Shown: positions 8,198-17,122 of the stretch, piece by piece
Layout of the letters: the number at the start of each line of letters is the position of its first letter
How positions within the stretch are numbered: the stretch's first letter is position 1
From: JAICKN01 sp036491415
GTDB taxonomy: Bacteria; Acidobacteriota; Terriglobia; Terriglobales; Acidobacteriaceae
Assembly: GCA_036491415.1 (NCBI GenBank)
Contig: DASXCC010000109.1
Span: forward strand, 1-32,858
DNA: 32,858 nt
Direction: 5' to 3'
Notes under the pieces: generated by a model
Databases searched by the model: none
What the model saw: the letters and a program-made list of their open reading frames with translations, nothing else
What the model was told of the DNA's origin: nothing
Made by a program: the position numbers and the translations under genes

Positions 8198-8884
8198 TTA
8201 CAACGTGCGGAGCTTTTCGACGATATCCGCTGGTTCCGGCCGCTCCGTATAGTCTTCATCCGCCCACATATAACGAACGGTTCCGGTGCGATCCACAATG
8301 TATGTGGCCGGAATAGGCAGCGTCCAACTATCATCGCCGTTGGTGAATGGCAGATTCACAAAAACGCGCTTATACACAGCCTGCTGATACGCAGGGACCG
8401 TATAAACAAGCCCGAATGCCCGGGCCACCGCATTGCCGGCGTCGATTAAAAGCGGAAATTGCAATTTGTGCTGATCATGCATCAGAAAAGACTGGTGTAA
8501 GTTCTGCGGCGAAATCGCAACCAATGCCGTTCCGGATTTCTGGATTTCCCGCACCACCAGATTCATGGCTTCCAGTTGGCCCACGCAAAATGGGTCCCAG
8601 CGTCCGCGGAAGAAACAAACCACGAGCGCGCCATGAATCAGCAATTCCGCAGACGAAACAAGTTTTCCATTGTGATCTTTGAGATCGAAGGAAGGCGCCG
8701 GTGCACCAGCGTTCAGAGCTTTCGATGCAGTGCTGTGCTGCTTGAGTTCGGCAACAGCCTGAGAATGAATTGCCTGGGTTTCCGCCGGAACGTATTTCGC
8801 GATCAGCTCTTTGCGCTCGGCGTAGATCTCCCGCAGTGAGCGGAAGTCCGTTTCGGAAGTCTCTTCGAGCGAGCGCCATTTCAT
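8198..8884 (-). CDS. Peroxiredoxin-like AhpC/TSA-fold protein lacking the usual peroxidatic Cys
   Basis: This 228-residue protein has an N-terminal helical extension (about 1-58), then a thioredoxin/AhpC-TSA fold beginning at GAPAPSFDLKDHNGKLV. In this fold the active loop normally reads RGxWCPxC, the first Cys attacking the peroxide. Here it is FFRGRWDPFC, with D97 in the peroxidatic position and only C100 kept; the codon is an unambiguous GAC. C90 lies just before in strand LVVC. The rest of the fold is intact (LPIPATYIVDRTGTVRYMW), so this is not a decaying gene. It may use C100, act as a chaperone or reductase, or have another role. It starts 4 bases after the ffh stop, so the two are co-transcribed, and ppc follows at 33 bases. 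Confidence 0.85.
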   Translation of the reverse strand: MKWRSLEETSETDFRSLREIYAERKELIAKYVPAETQAIHSQAVAELKQHSTASKALNAGAPAPSFDLKDHNGKLVSSAELLIHGALVVCFFRGRWDPFCVGQLEAMNLVVREIQKSGTALVAISPQNLHQSFLMHDQHKLQFPLLIDAGNAVARAFGLVYTVPAYQQAVYKRVFVNLPFTNGDDSWTLPIPATYIVDRTGTVRYMWADEDYTERPEPADIVEKLRTL

Positions 8885-8888
8885 AGCG

Positions 8889-10247
8889 CTACATCCCCGG
8901 GAACTTCATGCTGGCCATCCTGCGGACGAAGCTGGCTTTACCCATCTGCTTGAACATCTTCCGCATCTGCGCATACTGGCGAAGTAGATTATTCACTTCC
9001 TGAATGCTTGTGCCCGATCCTCGTGCAATGCGCTTGCGGCGGCTGCCGTTGATCACTTCATGATGCATGCGTTCGTGGGTCGTCATGGAATTAATGATCG
9101 CTTCCACGCGATTGATCTGCCCTTCATCCACATGGTCTGCGGCCTTTTGTAGTCCCGAGAATGGTCCAATCTTGGGCAACATTCCCATGATGTTCTGGAT
9201 CGATCCCATCTTTTTTACTTGCTGGAGCTGATCGCGGAAGTCTTCCAGGGAAAATCCATCGCCGGTAAGAGCACGGCTGGCGATTTCCTGCGCCTTCTTT
9301 TTGTCCACCGTCTGTTCTGCGCGCTCAATGAGCGAAAGAATGTCGCCCATGCCAAGAATGCGCGAGACGATGCGATCGGGATGAAACGGTTCCAGCGCAT
9401 CATATTTTTCGCCCAAGCCAATAAACTTGATCGGCTGTCCGGTCACTTGCCGAATGGAAAGCGCCGCGCCACCTCGTGCATCGCCATCCATCTTCGTGAG
9501 CACTACGCCCGTGAGGGCTAGCTTCTTATGGAACTCTTCGGCCGAGCGCACCGCGTCCTGTCCGGTCATGGCGTCAGCAATGAACAAAATTTCCGTGGGG
9601 TTCAGCAGCTTCTTCAGCGACTGCATTTCATCCATCAGCTGATCGTCAATGTGCAGTCGGCCCGCAGTATCCACGATCATCACGTCGCACCCGGCAATAA
9701 CGGCTTCGCGGCGGGCTTCTTTCACCAATCGCTCTACCGTCGCAGTGTTCGCTTCCCTTGCTTCGCCTTCGTAAATATTGGCTTTGATCGCCTGTGCAAT
9801 CACTTTCAACTGCTCGCGCGCCGCGGGACGGTACACGTCCACCGAAACCAGCAGCGGACGATGTCCGCCATTCTTCAGCCAGTTCGCCAGCTTGCCCGAG
9901 GTGGTCGTCTTGCCGGAACCTTGCAGGCCCGCCATCAGAATGACGGTGGGCGGCTGCGAAGCAAACTTTACCTTGGCCGTGTCGGTACCAAGAATTTCGA
10001 CAAGCTCATCGCGGACGATCTTGATGACCTGGTCGCCTGGAGAAAGTACCGTCATCACCTGCTGGCCTGAAGCCTTGGCCTGCACCTGATCGATGAATTG
10101 TTTAACGACTTTTAAATTTACGTCGGCTTCCAGCAGCGCCATGCGCAACTCGCGCAGGGCCTCCTGCATATTTTCTTCGGTGAGGACAGCTTCGCCGCGC
10201 AGGGTTTTAAACGCGCGCTGAAATTTTTCTTGAAGATTCTCAAACAT
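8889..10247 (-). CDS. ffh: Signal recognition particle GTPase
   Basis: This 452-residue SRP54-type protein binds signal sequences and 4.5S RNA and delivers ribosomes to FtsY at the membrane. The N domain covers about residues 1-85. The G domain has the P-loop GLQGSGKTT (107-115), DTAGR, TKMDGDARGG and the TGQPIKFIGLGE closing loop. The M domain ends with the RNA-binding helix region RIARGSGTSIQEVN and then MFKQMGK, rich in Met as expected. No signal peptide, normal length. It lies 168 bases downstream of gcvPB on the same strand and is followed at 4 bases by the peroxiredoxin-like gene. I see no 4.5S RNA gene beside it. Confidence 0.97.
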   Translation of the reverse strand: MFENLQEKFQRAFKTLRGEAVLTEENMQEALRELRMALLEADVNLKVVKQFIDQVQAKASGQQVMTVLSPGDQVIKIVRDELVEILGTDTAKVKFASQPPTVILMAGLQGSGKTTTSGKLANWLKNGGHRPLLVSVDVYRPAAREQLKVIAQAIKANIYEGEAREANTATVERLVKEARREAVIAGCDVMIVDTAGRLHIDDQLMDEMQSLKKLLNPTEILFIADAMTGQDAVRSAEEFHKKLALTGVVLTKMDGDARGGAALSIRQVTGQPIKFIGLGEKYDALEPFHPDRIVSRILGMGDILSLIERAEQTVDKKKAQEIASRALTGDGFSLEDFRDQLQQVKKMGSIQNIMGMLPKIGPFSGLQKAADHVDEGQINRVEAIINSMTTHERMHHEVINGSRRKRIARGSGTSIQEVNNLLRQYAQMRKMFKQMGKASFVRRMASMKFPGM

Positions 10248-10358
10248 AGGGGTCGAAGAATTAACGATCCAAAGAACTGATTCAAATAATAACGATTAAG
10301 ATCAGTGCTTATTTTAGCAGGCGGAGCTTCCCTTATTTGTAAGAAGCTTTGGGTATGC

Positions 10359-10411
10359 ACTACTGGCGATGAACTATTGGCGGGAACTGTTGGGATGAAC
10401 TATGGGGTGGA
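10359..10411. repeat. Degenerate 13-14-base tandem repeat after gcvPB
   Basis: Four adjoining units begin ACTACTGGCG, ACTATTGGCG, ACTGTTGGGA and ACTATGGGGT, with lengths 14, 13, 13 and 13. Each ends in GA (the first as TGA, the second GGGA, the third TGA, the fourth GGA). The array lies immediately beyond the gcvPB stop and inside the 168-base gap before ffh. No coding or hairpin role is evident. Confidence 0.55.
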
Positions 10412-10415
10412 GCTA

Positions 10416-11903
10416 TTACGACGGCTCCCATCGCAGTACCGGCTTACGCGCAGCAGCCGTTTCATCGAGGCGCGAGACCCGCGTGTTATGCGGCGCCTGC
10501 AAGGCAATCTGCGGGTCTTCTTCCACCTCTTCCGCAATCGCCTTCATGGCTTCGATGAACAAATCCATCTCTTCTTTGGACTCACTCTCGGTCGGCTCAA
10601 TCATCAGCGCGCCCGGCACGATTAGAGGGAATGCCGTGGTATATGGATGGAAGCCGTAATCGATGAGCCGCTTCGCCAGGTCCATGGTGCGTACGCCTTT
10701 TTTCGCCTGGATCTTGTCGCTGAAAACCACTTCATGCATCGACGGCGTGGAATATGGAAGATCGAAAACGCCTTCGAGCCCTTTGCGAATGTAGTTCGCA
10801 TTCATCACCGCGTCTTCCGTCGTTTGTCGTAATCCGTCAGGCCCATTCGCCAGAATGTAAGCCAGGGCGCGGATGAACATTCCAAAATTTCCGTAGAAAG
10901 ACCGCACACGGCCCACCGACTCCGGACGATCGTATTCAAATGCCAGAGTTCCATCCGGTTTCGTGATGACCACGGGCTTTGGCAGGAACGGTTCAAGTGC
11001 TTTCTTAATTGCCACCGGCCCCGAGCCCGGCCCTCCGCCACCATGCGGCGTGGAAAAAGTTTTATGCAGGTTGAGGTGCATCACATCCACGCCAAAATCT
11101 CCCGGCCTTACTTTCCCAACGAGCGCATTCATGTTCGCGCCGTCCATGTAGAGCAGGCCGCCTTTGGCATGCATGATGTCGGCAATCTTGTGGATCTCCT
11201 GCTCGAACACGCCGAGCGTATTCGGATTGGTGAGCATCAGCACGGCGACGTCTTCATTCATCTGTGCCATAAGCGATGGCACGTCGACCATGCCATTGGC
11301 ATTCGACTTCAAATTCTCCACGGAGTATCCGACCATCGCCGCTGTCGCTGGATTCGTACCGTGCGCCGAGTCAGGGATCAAAACTTTTTTGCGTGCCGCG
11401 CCCTTGGACTCGTGATACGCGCGGACCATCAAGAGGCCGGTAAATTCTCCATGCGCGCCCGCGGCAGGCTGCAACGTGATGTCGTCCATGCCGGTGATTT
11501 CAAGCAGGCATTCGCTTAACGTTTTAATAATCCGCAACGCGCCCTGCGAAATTTTCTCCGGCTGATATGGGTGTCCGTTGGCAAGTCCTTCCAGCCGCGA
11601 CACCACTTCGTTCACGCGCGGGTTGTACTTCATCGTGCACGAACCCAGCGGATACATTCCCAGATCAATCGCGTAATTCCACGTAGAAAGCCGCGTAAAA
11701 TGGCGGATAATTTCGATCTCGCTGACCTCGGGCATGTTGCCAAGGTCTTTTCTTTCAGACGCGCCGAGAAGCGCTTGCGTGTCCACTTCAGGCACATCGA
11801 GCGGCGGCAACTTCCACGCTGCTTTACCAGGAGAAGACTTCTCGAAGATCAGTCCTTCATTCTGGCTGATGTGACGCGTCGCTTTGCGAGTCATGTGCTT
11901 CAT
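10416..11903 (-). CDS. gcvPB: Glycine dehydrogenase (decarboxylating) subunit 2
   Basis: This 495-residue protein is the C-terminal half of P-protein as found in bacteria with a split enzyme. It uses pyridoxal phosphate to decarboxylate glycine and pass the aminomethyl group to the lipoyl arm of GcvH. The PLP lysine is K281 in LNLHKTFSTPHGGGGPGSGP, a near-invariant site. PDSAHGTNPATA (about 177-188) and DGANMNALVG are further family markers. Its start ATG overlaps the gcvPA stop by four bases (ATGA), which implies translational coupling and a 1:1 complex. The C-terminal tail past residue 470 looks variable. It is the fourth gene of the gcvT-gcvH-gcvPA-gcvPB operon. Confidence 0.97.
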   Translation of the reverse strand: MKHMTRKATRHISQNEGLIFEKSSPGKAAWKLPPLDVPEVDTQALLGASERKDLGNMPEVSEIEIIRHFTRLSTWNYAIDLGMYPLGSCTMKYNPRVNEVVSRLEGLANGHPYQPEKISQGALRIIKTLSECLLEITGMDDITLQPAAGAHGEFTGLLMVRAYHESKGAARKKVLIPDSAHGTNPATAAMVGYSVENLKSNANGMVDVPSLMAQMNEDVAVLMLTNPNTLGVFEQEIHKIADIMHAKGGLLYMDGANMNALVGKVRPGDFGVDVMHLNLHKTFSTPHGGGGPGSGPVAIKKALEPFLPKPVVITKPDGTLAFEYDRPESVGRVRSFYGNFGMFIRALAYILANGPDGLRQTTEDAVMNANYIRKGLEGVFDLPYSTPSMHEVVFSDKIQAKKGVRTMDLAKRLIDYGFHPYTTAFPLIVPGALMIEPTESESKEEMDLFIEAMKAIAEEVEEDPQIALQAPHNTRVSRLDETAAARKPVLRWEPS

Positions 11904-13285
11904 CGCGCCACCTCTTGCATATCAGCGTCCGCACTTTTCATGGATTTCTGCCAGCGTTCACTCTCCGCGACAAATCCGACGACGGTGTCGATAGCCGTAC
12001 GCGTGGTCAGTTCCGTGCAACACCACAGCGAAGCATTCCCCAGTTCGGGATAAAACTTTTTGAGCGGCAATCCACCGATAATGCGGTGACCCAAAATTCT
12101 GCCATTCACCGCGTACGGATCTTCGCTGGCCTGCACGACAAACTCGTTAAATCGCGGCGCTCCAGCGAACAAAAGCTTTCCGTGCTTGGCAAACTGATTC
12201 GCAGCATAGGTGGCTTTGGCCAGGTTCTGCTTGGCTAATTCGCGAAATCCAACTTTGCCGTAGATGGTCATAAAGACATTGGCCATCAACGCTACAAGGG
12301 CTTGGTTTGTACAAATATTGGAAGTCGCCTTTTCCCGCCGGATATGTTGTTCGCGTGTAGCCAGCGTTAGAACAAATCCGCGCTTGCCGTTTTTGTCGGT
12401 GGTTTGCCCCGCCAGGCGTCCCGGCATCTGCCGGACATATTGTAGCCGCGTCGCAATGACTCCGCAGTACGGACCACCAAACCCCAATGGCACGCCAAAG
12501 GACTGTGCTTCCATGGCCACAATGTCCGCCTGTCGCGGAGGCTCTACAATCCCCAGTGAAACAGCTTCCGCAATCGAGACCGCCAACATCGCCCCATTTT
12601 TATGCGCGAGTTCGGCAATGGCCGCCACGTCTTCAATCGTGCCGAAGAAGTTCGGCGACTGAATCAGCACGCACGCGGTTTCCGCATCAATCTGCTTTTC
12701 CAGTTTTTCTAAATTCAATCGGCCATCGGCGTTGAACTCGACCGTGCTTAATGGAAGCGACTGGTGAAAAGCATACGTTTCCAAAACTTCGCGATACTCC
12801 GGATGCAGACTGCGCGCGATCAGCATCTTTCGCCGTCCGGTCAGGCGCACGGCCATCATGGCCGCTTCGGCGGCAGCCGTGGATCCGTCATACATGGAAG
12901 CGTTGGCCACTTCCATGCCCGTCAATTCGCAGATCATCGTCTGGAATTCGAAAATTGCCTGGAGCGTTCCCTGAGAAACTTCGGCCTGGTAGGGCGTGTA
13001 GGCAGTCAAGAACTCGCCCCGGGAAATCAGCGAATCAATAATGACCGGGCGGTAGTGGAGGTAGGCGCCCGCTCCTAAAAAAGACTGATATCCGTCACCA
13101 TTCTCGCGCGACCGCTCGCGGAACCAGTCCACAATCTCCGACTCCGCCATCTGCCGCGGCACTTTCAGATCGCGCTGCAAACGGTATTCGGCGGGTACCG
13201 GTGAAAACAGATCATCGATCGATCGCACGCCAATGGCCTTGAGCATAGCCTGACGGTCGGCATCAGATTTTGGTAGATATCGCAT
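11900..13285 (-). CDS. gcvPA: Glycine dehydrogenase (decarboxylating) subunit 1
   Basis: This 461-residue protein is the N-terminal half of split P-protein. It begins MRYLPKSDADRQAMLKAIG, the usual start of this subunit, and contains YTPYQAEVSQGTLQAIFEFQ and ELTGMEVANASMYDGSTAAAEA, both diagnostic. It has no PLP lysine, which resides in GcvPB. Both are needed for the heterotetrameric enzyme. The gene sits 85 bases behind gcvH and overlaps gcvPB by four bases. Length is normal for the family. Confidence 0.97.
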   Translation of the reverse strand: MRYLPKSDADRQAMLKAIGVRSIDDLFSPVPAEYRLQRDLKVPRQMAESEIVDWFRERSRENGDGYQSFLGAGAYLHYRPVIIDSLISRGEFLTAYTPYQAEVSQGTLQAIFEFQTMICELTGMEVANASMYDGSTAAAEAAMMAVRLTGRRKMLIARSLHPEYREVLETYAFHQSLPLSTVEFNADGRLNLEKLEKQIDAETACVLIQSPNFFGTIEDVAAIAELAHKNGAMLAVSIAEAVSLGIVEPPRQADIVAMEAQSFGVPLGFGGPYCGVIATRLQYVRQMPGRLAGQTTDKNGKRGFVLTLATREQHIRREKATSNICTNQALVALMANVFMTIYGKVGFRELAKQNLAKATYAANQFAKHGKLLFAGAPRFNEFVVQASEDPYAVNGRILGHRIIGGLPLKKFYPELGNASLWCCTELTTRTAIDTVVGFVAESERWQKSMKSADADMQEVAR

Positions 13286-13370
13286 AGGAAATTATTAGAT
13301 GTTGCAGACTGCCATTTCGATTGCGGTGCAGCTGGTTCCGCAAAAACCTTCCAAGCACACGAGAATCCTT

Positions 13371-13760
13371 TTAATGTCCCGATTCTTCTGCCACAAACTT
13401 CTCGTAATCCGCCGCCGAAAGCAGAGCGCTCAAATCTCCCGGATTGCTCAACTTGATCTTCAGCATCCACGATCCATGAGCGTCTTTATTAATGTTTTCC
13501 GGAGCATCCGTGAGAGCGCCGTTCACTTCCATGACCGTACCCGAAGCCGGAGCGTACAGATCGGAAACTGCCTTCACCGACTCTACCGATCCGAAGGTCT
13601 TGCCGAGGCTGATTTCAGCCCCGACCTTGGGCAAATCCACAAACACGATGTCTCCCAGAGACTGCTGCGCGTAGTCGGTGATTCCGATGGTGGCATTGCC
13701 GCCGTCCACCTTGATCCACTCATGTTCCTTCGTATATTTAAAATCGCTCGGATATCCCAT
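13371..13760 (-). CDS. gcvH: Glycine cleavage system H protein
   Basis: This 129-residue lipoyl carrier shuttles the methylamine group from P-protein to T-protein and is reoxidised by L-protein. The lipoylated lysine is K63 in GSVESVKAVSDLYAP, the standard site. The N-terminal KYTKEHEWIKVDG and ITDYAQQSLGDIVFVDLP are also typical. It lies 14 bases behind gcvT and 85 bases before gcvPA. The L-protein (lpd) and lipoate-attachment genes are not in the window. Confidence 0.97.
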   Translation of the reverse strand: MGYPSDFKYTKEHEWIKVDGGNATIGITDYAQQSLGDIVFVDLPKVGAEISLGKTFGSVESVKAVSDLYAPASGTVMEVNGALTDAPENINKDAHGSWMLKIKLSNPGDLSALLSAADYEKFVAEESGH

Positions 13761-13774
13761 TTCGTTCTCCGGTC

Positions 13775-14920
13775 TTAGCTATTTTTCGGTCTCTTATAAA
13801 ATGGCGCCGGGACCACTTGCGCCTTCACGCCCTGTCCACGGATTTCAACTTTTACCGAAGAACCTATCGCGCTGCATTCCAGCGGCACATAAGCCAGGGC
13901 AATATTTTTCTTTAGAAATGGAGCATACGAACCGCTGGTTACATACCCAATTTCTCGGCCGCCATCGTCCAGAACTTTATAGCCGTCGCGGGCAATGCCT
14001 CGTTCGACCATCTCAATTCCAACTAAAGTTCGCTTAAGCCCTGCGGCCTTTGCCTGTTGCAGAGCAGGCCTGCCGATAAATTCCGTTTTTTCCATTTTGC
14101 AGAAGCGGTCAAGCCCCGCTTCCCACACATTAATGCTATCGGAAATTTCGTGGCCATAGAGAGGCAGCCTGCCTTCCAGCCGCAGCGTATTTCTTGAACC
14201 TAATCCGCACGCAACCACGCCAAACTCTTTCCCTGCTTCCAGCACTTCATTCCAGACTCTTGCGCTGATGGTTTCGTCATTCGGCACATAAATCTCGAAA
14301 CCGTCTTCGGCGGTATATCCCGTGCGGGCGATTAAAATATTTTGCAATCCACAAACAGTTCCGCGCGTGACCCAATAGAACTTCACGGCGGAAAGGTCTG
14401 CGTCGGTCAGCTTCTGCAGCAGCTTCACACCTTTCGGCCCCTGAATCGCAATCTGGGTAAAGTCGTCGGAAAGGTTCGTTACCTTACAGTTGAATTGCTT
14501 GGTGTTCTGCCAGACCCAATTGAAATCCTTCTCGCGTGTGCCTGCGTTGATCACCAGCAAGTAATTCTGCTCGCCCAAGCGGTGCACAATCACGTCATCC
14601 ACGAACGTTCCCTGCGGATAAAGCAACGCCGAGTACTGCGCCTGTCCAATAGCCAGCCGCGAAGCGTCATTCATGGAAATATGCTGCACCGCATCAAGCG
14701 CCTGAGGGCCTGCCAGGTGGATGTCGCCCATGTGGCTGACGTCGAAAATCCCCACGCCGGTGCGCACCGCGTTGTGCTCGGCAATAATCCCGCCCGATGA
14801 TGGATATTCCACCGGCATGTCCCAGCCGTTGAAATCCACCATCTTTGCGCCCATTTTGCGATGGACGGCATTCAGCGCTGTTTTACGGACTAACGGTGTA
14901 GTCGCCTCGGCGGCGGACAA
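13775..14920 (-). CDS. gcvT: Aminomethyltransferase (glycine cleavage T protein)
   Basis: This 381-residue enzyme transfers the methylene group from aminomethyl-GcvH to tetrahydrofolate and releases ammonia. The substrate region DFNGWDMPVEYPS (with the conserved WDMPV) is near residue 30, and VGIFDVSHMGDIHLAGP follows, with the folate-site Asp in that area. The C-terminal barrel contains TSGSYAPFLKKNIALAYV. The start appears to be TTG at 14918-14920: GAGG lies seven bases upstream (plus-strand 14928-14931) and the reading frame's first ATG, at the MGAKMVDF stretch, would remove conserved N-terminal sequence. It heads the gcv operon and is divergent from the LacI-family gene across 135 bases. 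I looked for a glycine riboswitch in that gap and saw none. Confidence 0.95.
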   Translation of the reverse strand: MSAAEATTPLVRKTALNAVHRKMGAKMVDFNGWDMPVEYPSSGGIIAEHNAVRTGVGIFDVSHMGDIHLAGPQALDAVQHISMNDASRLAIGQAQYSALLYPQGTFVDDVIVHRLGEQNYLLVINAGTREKDFNWVWQNTKQFNCKVTNLSDDFTQIAIQGPKGVKLLQKLTDADLSAVKFYWVTRGTVCGLQNILIARTGYTAEDGFEIYVPNDETISARVWNEVLEAGKEFGVVACGLGSRNTLRLEGRLPLYGHEISDSINVWEAGLDRFCKMEKTEFIGRPALQQAKAAGLKRTLVGIEMVERGIARDGYKVLDDGGREIGYVTSGSYAPFLKKNIALAYVPLECSAIGSSVKVEIRGQGVKAQVVPAPFYKRPKNS

Positions 14921-15027
14921 GGAAATACCTCAATCACAAGCAGTGGCTGGGCTGCCAGGAGATGATGGAACTCATAACCCTAACATGCGTGCGGCAATCG
15001 CTTCAACAGAACACAACACAATCAATT

Positions 15028-15036
15028 TGCTACAAT
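15028..15036 (+). promoter_or_regulatory. Extended -10 promoter element of the LacI-family gene
   Basis: TGCTACAAT at 15028-15036 matches the extended -10 form TGNTATAAT except at one base. No good -35 hexamer is present. The predicted start near 15043 leaves a leader of only about 13 bases, and no clear Shine-Dalgarno precedes the ATG at 15056. Confidence 0.45.
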
Positions 15037-15055
15037 CTCGACCTGTTAAAACTTC

Positions 15056-16048
15056 ATGAATATAAAAGAAGTCGCCAAGCGGGCCAAAGTTTCCACGGCC
15101 ACGGTTTCGCGCACAATCAATGAGCCTTCGAAGGTCCATCCGGACACTGCGGAAAAAGTCCGTCAGGCCATTCAAGAGCTGAACTTTTATCCGAATACCC
15201 ATGCCCGGACGCTGGTTTCCGGCCGTAGCCGCATGATGGGATTGATCATCTCCGACATCACCAATCCGTTCTTTCCTGAGCTCGTGAAAAGCTTCGAAGA
15301 CCACGCCGTGGAACGCGGACTCGAAGTCATTATCGGCAATACCGACTACAACCCCAAGCGCATGGCTGCGTGCATGCGCCGCATGGTAGAGCGCAAAGTG
15401 GACGGCGTGGCCATCATGACCTCCGAAACCGACCCGGAGCTGCTTTCTGAACTCACCAAACGGAACATTCCCATCGCGGTCATGGACGTTGGCACCGAAG
15501 GCGCGCATAGCGCCAGCGTCAATATCGACTACGCCTCAGGCATACGTGAGGCCTTTGAGCATTTGTACTCGCTCAATCACCGCCGCATCGGATTCATCTC
15601 TGGACCATTGCACCTTCACTCGGCTCGAGTTCGCAGGGACGCATTTATCGCTGCCATGAATGCGCGCGGACTTGAAGCTGATCCTGGCCTGATTGAAACC
15701 GGTAACCATAAAACGGAGGGCGGCGGAGCAGCCATGCAAAATTTGCTCAAGCTCTCTCCTCGTCCAACTGCGGTAATGACTTCAAACGATCTGACGGCCA
15801 TCGGTGCGCTGCATGCCATTGATGATGCCGGCCTGCGCGTCCCCGATGATATTTCCATCACTGGCTTCGACGATATTTCTTTCGCGCATCTCACACAACC
15901 GCCGCTCACCACGGTTTCCATTTCGCGCACGCAGTTGGCTATCACCGTATTAGGCGTGCTGGAAAAGCTTCTGGAGAATCAAGCGCAGCCGTCCGAACAC
16001 ACGGTTCCCACGCATCTGGTGGTCAGGAAGTCCACCCGTGGCATTTGA
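15056..16048 (+). CDS. LacI/GalR-family transcriptional regulator
   Basis: This 330-residue regulator has an N-terminal helix-turn-helix (residues 3-22, IKEVAKRAKVSTATVSRTIN), a hinge helix around 47-56 (NTHARTLVSG) and a periplasmic-binding-protein-like sugar sensor (about 61-330) that ends with the usual DDISITGFDDISFAHL and PPLTTVSI. It is full length. The gene is followed 27 bases later by galT on the same strand and is divergent from gcvT. With operators matching the family pattern at galK, araD and the GH39 gene, it most likely represses the galactose/pentose genes and is released by a sugar or sugar phosphate. The effector cannot be read from sequence. Confidence 0.93.
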   Translation: MNIKEVAKRAKVSTATVSRTINEPSKVHPDTAEKVRQAIQELNFYPNTHARTLVSGRSRMMGLIISDITNPFFPELVKSFEDHAVERGLEVIIGNTDYNPKRMAACMRRMVERKVDGVAIMTSETDPELLSELTKRNIPIAVMDVGTEGAHSASVNIDYASGIREAFEHLYSLNHRRIGFISGPLHLHSARVRRDAFIAAMNARGLEADPGLIETGNHKTEGGGAAMQNLLKLSPRPTAVMTSNDLTAIGALHAIDDAGLRVPDDISITGFDDISFAHLTQPPLTTVSISRTQLAITVLGVLEKLLENQAQPSEHTVPTHLVVRKSTRGI

Positions 16049-16075
16049 CCGTGCCGCTACATCTGCAATAATTGA

Positions 16076-17122
16076 TTGTCCGAGAAGCCATTGAACTTAA
16101 CGCAAAATCCTCACCGCCGATTTAATCCGCTCGCCGACGAGTGGATATTGGTTTCTCCTCATCGCACTTCCCGCCCTTGGCAGGGTGCAGTTGAAGCCAC
16201 CGCCTCCGAAAAACAGCTCACTTATGATCCGCAATGTTATTTGTGTCCCGGAAATTCTCGCATCGGCGGCGTGCAGAATCCGAAGTACACCAGCACGTTT
16301 GTTTTTCAGAATGATTTCGCCGCATTAAAAGAGAATGTCCCCGACGAAAAAATGGATGTCGGCAACAAGGGCCTGTTGGTTGCGAAGAGCGAAATCGGCG
16401 TCTGCAAGGTTATCTGCTTTTCTCCTCGGCATGATTTAACGCTTGCGACCATGCAGCCGCGGGAAATCGAAGAAGTCGTTCGCGTCTGGACCGACCAGTA
16501 CAAAGAACTCGGCGCGAATCCCCACATCAATCACGTGCAGATTTTCGAGAATCGCGGTGCAATGATGGGCGCAAGCAATCCGCACCCTCACTGCCAGATT
16601 TGGGCGACCGAGTCGATCCCGGGAATTCCGCAGCAAGAATTACAGACGCAACAAAAATATCTCAAGGACCACAGTTCTTGCCTGCTCTGCGACTATATCG
16701 CGGTGGAAGCGCAGGAGAAATCTCGTATCGTCTGCCAGAACGACGCTTTCGTGGCCTACGTTCCCTTCTGGGCAGTCTGGCCGTTTGAAATTCTGCTGTG
16801 CAGCCGCAGGCACCTGGGTAGCTTCACCGATTTGACCAAAGAAGACCAGGCGCAGCTGAGCGCTATCCTGAAACAAATCACTTCGACTTACGACAAAGTT
16901 TTCAATGTGCCGTTTCCCTACTCTATGGGATTCCATCCGTCCCCGACCGACAACAGCGCGCACCCGGAGTGGCATTTCCACGCGCACTTTTATCCGCCGC
17001 TGCTGCGCTCGGCCACGATAAAAAAATTTATGGTGGGATTTGAAATGCTCGGCTCGGCACAACGCGACATCACACCGGAAGCCGCCGCCGAACGTCTGCG
17101 CGCTTTGGCGCAAGGAACTTAG
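16076..17122 (+). CDS. galT: Galactose-1-phosphate uridylyltransferase
   Basis: This 348-residue enzyme exchanges UMP between UDP-glucose and galactose-1-phosphate. The nucleophilic histidine is H172 in SNPHPHCQIW, the family hallmark. CYLCPGN (residues 54-60) supplies a metal-binding Cys pair, and the C-terminal EWHFHAHFYPPLLRS carries the second His-rich motif. The N-terminal HRRFNPLADEWILVSPHRT is also diagnostic. The likely start is TTG at 16076, with a poor ribosome binding site, suggesting translation coupled to the regulator gene 27 bases upstream. Its stop overlaps the stop of the convergent galE by four bases. Confidence 0.96.
   Translation: MSEKPLNLTQNPHRRFNPLADEWILVSPHRTSRPWQGAVEATASEKQLTYDPQCYLCPGNSRIGGVQNPKYTSTFVFQNDFAALKENVPDEKMDVGNKGLLVAKSEIGVCKVICFSPRHDLTLATMQPREIEEVVRVWTDQYKELGANPHINHVQIFENRGAMMGASNPHPHCQIWATESIPGIPQQELQTQQKYLKDHSSCLLCDYIAVEAQEKSRIVCQNDAFVAYVPFWAVWPFEILLCSRRHLGSFTDLTKEDQAQLSAILKQITSTYDKVFNVPFPYSMGFHPSPTDNSAHPEWHFHAHFYPPLLRSATIKKFMVGFEMLGSAQRDITPEAAAERLRALAQGT

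Noticed and set aside
10248..10415. 4.5S SRP RNA gene beside ffh
   Set aside because: No long hairpin with the conserved GGAA-type tip is present.
14921..15055. Glycine riboswitch in front of gcvT
   Set aside because: The 135-base gap lacks the conserved paired core and tandem aptamer layout, and no terminator hairpin follows.
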